Shown one piece after another: positions 23,627 to 29,148 of a stretch of DNA of 29,148 nt. Source of the stretch: Bog-793 sp050014835. Its GTDB lineage: Bacteria; Actinomycetota; Acidimicrobiia; Acidimicrobiales; Bog-793. The position numbers and the translations under genes are program-made. Where the stretch lies: the NCBI GenBank assembly GCA_050014835.1, contig JBEKCO010000022.1, positions 1-29,148 of the forward strand, written 5' to 3'. The notes beneath the pieces are model-generated. The model was not told where the DNA came from. It did not search any database and worked only from the letters and a program-made list of their open reading frames with translations. Position 1 is the stretch's first letter. Each line of letters opens with the position of its first letter.

Positions 23627-24801
23627 TCAGGCTCTCGCGCACAGGTCCACCTTCTTCGCAGCGATCACGTAGCTGACGGCTGCGACGAGCTGGGACCTCG
23701 ACAGCTCGCCGGTGGCGACCGCCTGGACGATGGCGTGCACGATCTGATTGGTCGTTGCGGCGGTTCTCGGGCCGGACACTTGATACAAGAGCAGGTCGGC
23801 ACCGGCGCTCAGCGCCGCGACCGCCGCTTGGGGCAGGGTCAGTCCCGTCGCGACGATCGCCTCCGCGGTCAGGGCATCCGTGACGATCAGGCCCTTAAAG
23901 TGCAGCCTCAGACGCAAAAGCGACGTCTCGACGACCGCCGACAGGCTCGCCGGCCGCGAGGTGAGGCCGGGGATGCTCGCGTTGGAGACCATCACTGCCG
24001 GGACGCCCGAATCGATCGCGTCGACGAACGGGACGAGCCCGGTCTTCTCGAGGAGGCTCCACCGCAGCGTCGTGGCGGGACCGACGTCGGTGTTCTGGCT
24101 CTCACCCCCGAGACCGGGGAAGTGCTTGACCACCGGGACCACCCCGGCACGTTCGAGCCCTGCGGCGAAGGCGAGACCGTCGGCGGCCGCGACACTGACC
24201 GTCGCGCTGAACGAACGCGTTCCGTCAGGATCACGGGCGGTCGGCCCGACGCCCCCGTCGACATCGAGGACGGGCGCAAGGTCCATCGTCACTCCCGCAG
24301 CGAGCATGCGCCCGCCGGCCTGCGTCGCCAGGGCTTCGATCTGGGCCGGGGTCATCGTCGCGCCCATCGTGCGCGGAGCGGGAATCGATCCGACGAGATT
24401 CGCCATCCGCTGCACGAGCCCCCCTTCCTCGTCGGTCATGACGAGAGGTTTCGCACCTCCGGGTGCGTGAGACTCGAGCGCGGTGAGTTGGACGGCGAGG
24501 TTGGACGGCGCAGTGGAGCCGAACAGGACGATCCCGCTGATGCCGATCGCGACCTCGTGGGCCACCGAGCCGACGTCGTCCTCCTCTACCCCGCGGCCAG
24601 CGTCTGAGCCGCGAGACGCGAGGTGCTCCACGATCCGAGCACGCCGGCCGCGGAACAGGCACGGGGAAGACGAGCGGTCGCGGGCGGTCGGGGCAACGCA
24701 GCGCCCGCAATCGCGGGCCAGAACGCGACGGCAACGAGAGCCCCGGTCGCCGCGACGAGGCGCGCAAGAATGACCGCGGATGCTCTGAGGTGCGGTGTCA
24801 T
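23627..24801 (-). pseudogene. Secreted glycoside hydrolase family 3-like protein, frameshifted
   Basis: Two adjoining minus-strand frames make one GH3-type protein. The first (ATG 24801 to a TAG at 24588-24586) encodes a signal peptide (ILARLVAATGALVAVAFWPA, cleavage near AGA-A) and a segment ending LGSWSTSRLAAQTLAAG. The second continues from VEEDDVGSVAHEV with the barrel: GIVLFGSTAPSNLAVQL, VMTDEEGGLVQRMANLVG, MDLAPVLDVDGGVGP, VVPVVKHFPGLGGESQN, PAVMVSNASIPGL, and GLIVTDALTAEAI. One extra G in the run at 24589-24592 would join them into about 391 residues. The Asp in VTDAL is the likely nucleophile. The NagZ-type His/Asp motif (GHGD...DSH) is absent, so beta-N-acetylglucosaminidase activity is doubtful. 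The shift may be a real mutation, a sequencing error, or slippage; the intact remainder suggests it is recent or not real. Confidence 0.8.
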
Positions 24802-24870
24802 CTAATCGCGACGATCCTCGCTCCCCCGGTGTCGAAGGACAAGTCACTGGGCCGTCACGACTCCAACTTG

Positions 24871-24905
24871 ACTCCTCCCCACGGCTGAAGCCGGGGGCTT
24901 CTCGC
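24871..24905 (+). mobile_element. Solo IS200/IS605-like terminal hairpin (remnant)
   Basis: The segment begins ACTCCTCCCC and then folds as CCCC-ac-GGCT-ga-AGCC-g-GGGG, followed by CTTCTCGC. This resembles the imperfect subterminal hairpin with CTCCCC...GGGGCTTCTC found at ends of IS200/IS605/IS607-type elements carrying tnpB. No transposase or TnpB frame lies in the flanking 500 nt, so it would be a solo end or a minimal non-autonomous copy. The assignment rests on pattern memory only. Confidence 0.4.
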
Positions 24906-25029
24906 CCTGCACCCCATTTCGGTGAATCAGCCCCGGACGAGCCCCTACCATCGGTGGCGGCGCGTCAAGCGGCAGAATGAGCATTACGCGACAATCGAGA
25001 CCGACCGGCCCACTTGAAAGGACCAGACG

Positions 25030-25149
25030 ATGGCGGACAAGTCACCGAAAAAGACGAGCACCAAGAAGCCGGGGCGGAGCGTGAAGGAAAAGCGCGCTGC
25101 GAAGAAGTCGAAGGAAGCTTCAAAGTCGGCCGCGGGAAGCCTCGGCTAA
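25030..25149 (+). CDS. 39-residue lysine-rich basic protein
   Basis: This short gene encodes MADKSPKKTSTKKPGRS followed by VKEKRAAKKSKEASKSAAG and ends in SLG with a TAA stop. Roughly a third of the residues are Lys or Arg. It is real because an AAAGGA ribosome-binding site stands 7 nt before the ATG, and the codon use agrees with the local GC-rich pattern. Short SLKEKRAAKK-type proteins are common in actinobacteria and are usually called hypothetical. A nucleic-acid-binding role would fit the charge but is inference. It stands alone, downstream of the IS-like hairpin. Confidence 0.75.
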   Translation: MADKSPKKTSTKKPGRSVKEKRAAKKSKEASKSAAGSLG

Positions 25150-25375
25150 GCCTCTCCTCCCTCATCCCTAGCACCTGACGCGGGTCGCCCCGGGCGGAAG
25201 AGGCGCGCGCTCGGGGGCTCGGGCGGTCGATCTGCCCGGACGGGGGGTTGACGCCCCTCCCCGGTCCGACCCGCCGGGTCGAATCCCAGGTCACGTCGAG
25301 ATCGCGCTCCTGCGTCCCGCGCCCCCCGAGCCGTCGTCTGGCTTGATTCGCCAGTGTGTGCGAACATGCACGCGC
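25150..25375. other. Non-coding stretch ahead of the ABC operon leader
   Basis: No gene is apparent in this stretch. Features seen are TTGACG at 25248-25253 (a -35-like hexamer without a matching -10), a perfect inverted repeat CGACCC/GGGTCG at 25267-25281, and TTGATT at 25343-25348. The promoter of the downstream ABC operon must lie here or within the next 60 nt, but I cannot place it with confidence. Confidence 0.4.
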
Positions 25376-25440
25376 TGGCTTGCTGCAGGTCAACCCTGGG
25401 GATTACCAGCAAGCCAACGAGCCCCGACAGCTGTCGGGGC
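25376..25440 (+). promoter_or_regulatory. Structured leader with two hairpins upstream of the ABC operon
   Basis: Two perfect inverted repeats stand in series. The first is TGGCTTGCTG (25376-25385) with CAGCAAGCCA (25407-25416), and its 21-nt loop can extend the stem by CAGG/CCTG (25386-25389 with 25395-25398). The second is a gapless 20-bp palindrome, GCCCCGACAG/CTGTCGGGGC (25421-25440), which ends 23 nt before the ATG and 12 nt before the GAAGGGGG ribosome-binding site. No U-run follows. The structure could be a cis-acting RNA controlling translation, or the palindrome could be an operator for a dimeric repressor. It matches no riboswitch family I can recognise. Confidence 0.55.
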
Positions 25441-25463
25441 ATCTCTCTATCGAAGGGGGCTTG

Positions 25464-27083
25464 ATGCCACGAGACCGACGACTGACCCGATCGACCATGA
25501 GCCGTTTGGCGGGCGTTGTAGTGGGAGTCGCGCTGATCGTTCCGGCCACAGCCTGGGCGGGCGCAAGCGGGGCAGCGACCAATAACGCTGCGCACCACAC
25601 CCCCCCGAACGTCACGATCACCCTGGGAACGACAGACCGCATCGTGTCCTTGGACCCTGCGGGCTCCTACGACTTGCCTTCTTGGACGATCATCTACAAC
25701 GTCTACCAGACGCTCCTGAAGTACATCCCCAGCACGACGACGATCGTCTCCGACGCCGGTACGTGCGCGTGGCAGGGAACGGGAGCGACCACCTACGTCT
25801 GCACCGTCAATCCGAAGCAGTTCTTCTCGAACGGTGACCCGGTGACGGCCGCCGATGTGGCGTTCTCGTTCAACCGGATCAACAAGATCGCGAACTCCGA
25901 CGGTCCTCAGAGCCTCATCGCGCCAATGAAGAGCGTCACAGCGTCCGGCGACAAGGTGACATTCAAGTTGAAGGCCGCCGACGCGGCGTGGCCGGACGTC
26001 CTCACGACCGGTGCCGGCGCGATCGTCGACCAGAAGGTCTACTCGCTGAAGTCGCTGCAACCGTCGGTAGCCGGGAAGATCATCGGGTCCGGTCCGTACT
26101 ACATGGCGTCGTACACGCCGAACCAACTCGCCGTGTTCAAGCCGAACCCGCACTACGGCGGCAACGACGTCCTGCAAAACAGCGAGTTCATCGTCCGTTA
26201 TGAGGAGACTGCCACGACGCTCGTCTCGGACGTCACGTCCGGAGCGGTCGACATCGCCTACCGGGAGCTGAACCCGACGCAGATCCTCGCACTCGAAAAG
26301 ACCTCTGGCATCACGGTCGTTCAGGGCAAGGGCATCGAGATCCGCTACATCGTGTTCAACTTGAAGATCCAGCCCGGCTCGACGACCGCGCAGAAACTCG
26401 CCATTCGCCAGGCGGTCGCGTATCTCGTGAACCGCAACGACATCGCGAAGAACGTCTACAAGGGGACGGTCAAGCCTCTGTACTCGATCATCGCGGACGC
26501 GCTCGCCGGCCACATCAACTCGTTCGAGAACGTTTACGGTTCGTCCCCGAACGTCGCGAAGGCGAAGGCCGTCCTCAAGGCCGCCGGCGTAAAGACCCCG
26601 GTGAGTTTCACCCTCTGGTACAACACCGACCACTACGGGGACGCTGACCTCGCGACCGAATTGCAGCGCCAGATCAACACCGGCGGTCTGTTCGACGTGT
26701 CGCTGAACACGGCCGAGTGGTCCACCTACATCCAGGCGGGGACGACGAACCAGTACGGGGTGTCCTTGTTCGGTTGGTTCCCGGACTACCCGGACGCCGA
26801 CGACTACACGGGCCCGTTCTACCTGTGCGACGAGGAGTGGATGGTCAACCACTACTGCAACAAGCAGGTGAACGTGGACATCGCGGCAGAAGAAGCATCG
26901 ACGGTCCAGTCCGTCCGGGACGCGGCGTTCGCCAAGCTCCAGACGCTGACTGCCGAGGACGCGCCGCTCATCCCGATCTGGCAGGGCGGCCAGGTCGCGG
27001 GGGTGCGCGACGGAGTGACCGGCGTCAAGTCGACACTCGACGCCTCCTACACCTTCCGCTTCTGGCTGATCGGCAAGTCTTGA
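25464..27083 (+). CDS. ABC transporter substrate-binding protein, family 5 (peptide/nickel type)
   Basis: This is the extracellular ligand-binding component of a Dpp/Opp-like importer. The 539-residue product begins with a basic segment and a signal peptide (RLAGVVVGVALIVPATAWA, cut after about residue 32). There is no lipobox cysteine, unlike most Gram-positive binding proteins. Family features follow: SLDPAGSYDLPSWTIIYNVYQTL, FSNGDPVTAADVAFSFNRI, IIGSGPYYMASY, NPHYGG, and LAIRQAVAYLVNRNDIAKNVY. DAPLIPIWQGGQV and FRFWLIGKS lie at the end. The ATG 25464 has GAAGGGGG just upstream; a frame extension to 25356 lacks a ribosome-binding site. Ligand preference cannot be read from sequence. The gene is separated from the permease genes by a 20-bp hairpin. 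Confidence 0.93.
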   Translation: MPRDRRLTRSTMSRLAGVVVGVALIVPATAWAGASGAATNNAAHHTPPNVTITLGTTDRIVSLDPAGSYDLPSWTIIYNVYQTLLKYIPSTTTIVSDAGTCAWQGTGATTYVCTVNPKQFFSNGDPVTAADVAFSFNRINKIANSDGPQSLIAPMKSVTASGDKVTFKLKAADAAWPDVLTTGAGAIVDQKVYSLKSLQPSVAGKIIGSGPYYMASYTPNQLAVFKPNPHYGGNDVLQNSEFIVRYEETATTLVSDVTSGAVDIAYRELNPTQILALEKTSGITVVQGKGIEIRYIVFNLKIQPGSTTAQKLAIRQAVAYLVNRNDIAKNVYKGTVKPLYSIIADALAGHINSFENVYGSSPNVAKAKAVLKAAGVKTPVSFTLWYNTDHYGDADLATELQRQINTGGLFDVSLNTAEWSTYIQAGTTNQYGVSLFGWFPDYPDADDYTGPFYLCDEEWMVNHYCNKQVNVDIAAEEASTVQSVRDAAFAKLQTLTAEDAPLIPIWQGGQVAGVRDGVTGVKSTLDASYTFRFWLIGKS

Positions 27084-27090
27084 TCCGATA

Positions 27091-27133
27091 GTCCGTCGGT
27101 GCCCGGGCGCGACGCGCCCGGGCACCGACGGAC
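27091..27133 (+). repeat. 20-bp perfect intercistronic hairpin
   Basis: A perfect 20-bp inverted repeat, GTCCGTCGGTGCCCGGGCGC and its complement, surrounds a 3-base centre (27111-27113). It lies 7 nt after the binding-protein stop and 27 nt before the permease start. No U-run follows, so it may be a partial terminator or a 3'-end stabiliser. Either would raise binding-protein levels over permease levels, as known for other binding-protein operons. Confidence 0.75.
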
Positions 27134-27160
27134 CGGCAATCACCGGAAGGAACACCCAAC

Positions 27161-28189
27161 TTGGCCTCGTCGACGGGCTCGCTGCGCCGCTACTTCATCA
27201 CGCGGCTCCTGCTCGTGCTACCGATGGTGCTGATCCTGCTGACGCTCGTCTTCATGCTGATGCGGGTCGCCCCGGGAAACCCGATCCTCGCCGCGCTCGG
27301 CGGGCACCTCTCGCCATCCCAGCTCGCCGCCCGGGAGCGCGCCGCGGGCTACGACAAGCCCCTCATCGTCCAGTACTGGGAGTACCTGCGGCAGGTCTTC
27401 ACCGGCAATCTCGGCACGACCATCACGGACCACCGCCCGGTCACGCAGATCATCGCCCAGAACGGGGCCGCCACGCTCGAGCTCACCGCATCGGCGATGT
27501 TCGTCGCCGTCGTGGTCGGCATCCCGCTCGGCATGCTCGCCGGAAGGATGCGCGACACCTGGGTCGACGCCTCGGCGCGCATCTTCGGCATCGTGATCTA
27601 CGCCGCCCCCGTCTTTTTCCTCGGGTTGCTCGCCCAGGAGCTGTTCGGGCACATCCTCAACTGGCTGCCGACCTCGAGCGAGGCGAGCGTCATCATCCAG
27701 GCCAACCTCACGGCGCACACGAACATCCCGATCATCGACGCGATGATCGACGGACAGTGGGGGGACCTGCCAGACCTCTTCGCCCACCTCGTCCTCCCGG
27801 CGATGACGCTCGGACTCGTGATCTCGGGGGTCGTGCTCCGGCTCGTGCGCGTGAACGTCATCCAGACGATGAAGGGCGACTACGTAGAAGCAGCCCGCGC
27901 CCGCGGACTGAAAGAGCGCGACGTCGTCGTCCACCACGCCTTCCGCAACGCGCTCGTGCCGATCATCACGGTGACGGGTCTCCAGGCTGCGCTCCTGTTG
28001 TCGGGCGCGGTCCTCACTGAGGAGACCTTCAACTGGCCGGGTATCGGCAATCAGCTCATCTACTATCTCGAGGCCCGCGACTACATCGCCGTCCAGGGGA
28101 TCATCACGCTATTCGCGCTCGCTGTCGTCGCGATCAGCCTGATCATCGATCTTCTGAACGCCTGGATCGACCCACGGGTGCGTTACTGA
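27161..28189 (+). CDS. ABC transporter permease, DppB/OppB type
   Basis: This is one membrane half of the importer that works with the family-5 binding protein. The 342-residue product begins with a helix (about residues 12-34, LLLVLPMVLILLTLVFMLM) and the family segment RVAPGNPILAALGG. A BPD_transp_1 core of about five further helices follows. The ATPase-contact (EAA) loop reads YVEAARARGLKERDVVVHHAFRNALVPI, followed by LLSGAVLTEETFNWPGIG. The start is TTG at 27161 with GGAAGG about 10 nt upstream; no ATG is available in the frame near the end of the hairpin. The stop overlaps the next gene's start by one base (TGATG). Confidence 0.94.
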   Translation: MASSTGSLRRYFITRLLLVLPMVLILLTLVFMLMRVAPGNPILAALGGHLSPSQLAARERAAGYDKPLIVQYWEYLRQVFTGNLGTTITDHRPVTQIIAQNGAATLELTASAMFVAVVVGIPLGMLAGRMRDTWVDASARIFGIVIYAAPVFFLGLLAQELFGHILNWLPTSSEASVIIQANLTAHTNIPIIDAMIDGQWGDLPDLFAHLVLPAMTLGLVISGVVLRLVRVNVIQTMKGDYVEAARARGLKERDVVVHHAFRNALVPIITVTGLQAALLLSGAVLTEETFNWPGIGNQLIYYLEARDYIAVQGIITLFALAVVAISLIIDLLNAWIDPRVRY

Positions 28190-29148
28190 TGGCGACGACC
28201 GTGCCCGTCACCGTCGACCGTCAAGCGTCGCTTGGCGACGCCGAAGACGACCGCTCCGGGCGGATGCGGGGCCTCCATCACGCGATCGCCCCGCTGCTCG
28301 CCGCGCGCGGGCTCCCGCGCTGGCTCTTCTGGACCGGCGCCGCGATCACGGCGTTCTTCGTCGTGCTCGCCGTCTTCGCGCCCCAGATCGCCCCCTACGG
28401 GTTCAACCAGTACATGGTGCACGGCGTCCGCTTCCCACAGCAGGGCGCGCCGTCGGCGGCCCACTGGATGGGAACGACCGTCGTCTCCGAGGACGTGTTC
28501 TCCCGGGTCATCTTCGGCGCGCGCACCTCGATCGAGGTCGTCGTGCTGGCCCTCGCGTTCAGCGTCGCCATCGGGGTGCCGATGGGTCTCATCTCCGGCT
28601 ACTTCGGGGGTTGGCTCGACCGGGCACTCGTCTTATTCAACGACTCGATCTTCGCCTTCCCGTACCTGCTGCTCGCCATCGTCATCGCCTTCCTCCTCCA
28701 GAACTCGGTCGGCGGGGGGGTCTTCACCGCGGCGATCGCCATCACCGTCGTCTACATACCCCAGTACTTCCGCGTCGTGCGCAACAGCGTGCTGTCGGTG
28801 CGCGAGGAGTCGTACGTCGAGGCGGGGCGCGCGCTCGGGGCCAAGCCGCGCACGGTCATCCGCCGGTACGTGTTCGCCAATGTCATCCAGTCCGTCCCGG
28901 TCGTCGCCTCGCTCAACGCCGCGGACGCCATCCTCACGCTCGCCGGGCTCTCGTTCCTCGGCATCGGCATGGACCCGTCGGTCGCGGCCGAATGGGGCTA
29001 CGACATCTCGCGGGGCATCTCCGACGCCCAGGCCGGCTTCTGGTGGACGGGGCTGTTCCCGGGGATCGCGATCATCCTCCTCGTCACCGGTCTCACCCTC
29101 GTCGGCGAGGGGCTGAACGACAGCTACAACCCGCTGCTGCGCCGGCCG
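28189..29148 (+). CDS. ABC transporter permease, DppC/OppC type (partial, runs off right edge)
   Basis: The second permease half starts at ATG 28189, overlapping the previous stop by one base, and is open for 320 codons to the window end. An N-terminal cytoplasmic stretch of about 45 residues precedes helix 1 (WTGAAITAFFVVLAVFAPQIAPYG). The periplasmic loop contains AHWMGTTVVSEDVFSRVIFGART, and the core has LISGYFGGWLDR. The EAA loop reads SYVEAGRALGAKPRTVIRRYVFANV. The end segment GEGLNDSYNPLLRRP indicates that the protein is almost complete. The ATPase genes are expected beyond the window. Confidence 0.93.
   Translation, partial: MATTVPVTVDRQASLGDAEDDRSGRMRGLHHAIAPLLAARGLPRWLFWTGAAITAFFVVLAVFAPQIAPYGFNQYMVHGVRFPQQGAPSAAHWMGTTVVSEDVFSRVIFGARTSIEVVVLALAFSVAIGVPMGLISGYFGGWLDRALVLFNDSIFAFPYLLLAIVIAFLLQNSVGGGVFTAAIAITVVYIPQYFRVVRNSVLSVREESYVEAGRALGAKPRTVIRRYVFANVIQSVPVVASLNAADAILTLAGLSFLGIGMDPSVAAEWGYDISRGISDAQAGFWWTGLFPGIAIILLVTGLTLVGEGLNDSYNPLLRRP

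Noticed and set aside
24795..24980. Plus-strand 61-codon frame across the IS-like hairpin
   Set aside because: It has no ribosome-binding site and overlaps the GH3 start region antisense; composition is random.
25274..25290. GGGTCGAATCCC resembling a tRNA T-arm
   Set aside because: No acceptor, D-arm or anticodon stem can be drawn around it, and one base of the GGTTCGAATCC consensus is missing.
25356..25463. In-frame upstream extension of the binding protein
   Set aside because: It would translate through both leader hairpins and put the signal peptide inside the protein, and it has no ribosome-binding site.
25146..27155. 669-codon minus-strand frame opposite the binding-protein gene
   Set aside because: Composition is Asp/Arg/Val-rich with no family motif, and the plus strand has a clear signal peptide, family-5 motifs and a ribosome-binding site.
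1..29148. CRISPR array, prophage, tRNA or rRNA genes
   Set aside because: No regularly spaced repeats, integrase or capsid-type frames, or RNA-gene signatures were seen.

Overview
The window is very GC-rich bacterial DNA with many GTG and TTG starts. It looks chromosomal and comes from a member of the Actinomycetota. The evidence is a mycothiol glycosyltransferase (MshA), a nickel superoxide dismutase with its maturation protease, an actinobacterial Rex next to hemA, a proC/excisionase-type HTH pair, and a geranylgeranyl-reductase-family gene divergent from nuoA. A class such as Acidimicrobiia would fit, but that is inference. Most of the window is conserved housekeeping DNA. I see no prophage, CRISPR array, rRNA, tRNA or intact transposon.

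Layout. (1) 1-9197, minus strand: a tightly coupled NADH:quinone oxidoreductase (complex I) operon. Transcription runs nuoA-B-C-D-E-F-G-H-I, most junctions overlap by a few bases, and nuoI runs off the left edge. (2) 9298-10596, plus strand: a FAD-dependent geranylgeranyl/menaquinone reductase-like gene, divergent from nuoA. (3) 10585-16744, minus strand: a tetrapyrrole block transcribed rex, hemA, hemC-hemD (fused), hemB, hemL. It is headed by the NADH/NAD-sensing repressor Rex. (4) 16962-19748, minus strand: a small excisionase-type HTH gene, proC, mshA and the Ni-SOD maturation protease, the last divergent from sodN (19837, plus). (5) 20295-22519: a TraR/DksA-type zinc-finger gene, a PIG-L/LmbE deacetylase and a UppP-like undecaprenyl-diphosphatase. 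(6) 22750-25149: a cold-shock gene with a strong terminator, a two-helix mini membrane protein, a secreted GH3-family gene with an apparent one-base frameshift, a solo IS200/IS605-like hairpin, and a 39-residue lysine-rich gene. (7) 25376-29148, plus strand: a family-5 (Dpp/Opp-like) ABC import operon with a structured leader, a binding protein, a 20-bp intercistronic hairpin, and two permeases. The second permease is cut by the right edge.

How it fits together. Complex I oxidises NADH and reduces (mena)quinone, and the divergent reductase probably saturates isoprenoid tails of quinone or lipid. Rex would link NADH/NAD balance to haem supply for the respiratory chain. MshA, possibly the PIG-L protein, and Ni-SOD form a thiol/oxidative-stress group.

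The most interesting signals are four. First, four promoters have a TANNNT element ending 6-7 nt before a start codon (GGR, rex, hemB, mshA), which suggests leaderless mRNAs; two share an 11-mer. Second, the ABC operon has a two-hairpin leader and a large intercistronic hairpin. Third, the GH3 gene is frameshifted and lacks the NagZ His/Asp motif. Fourth, HemC, HemA and the TraR-like protein carry changes in normally conserved motifs. I found no clearly novel multi-gene system.
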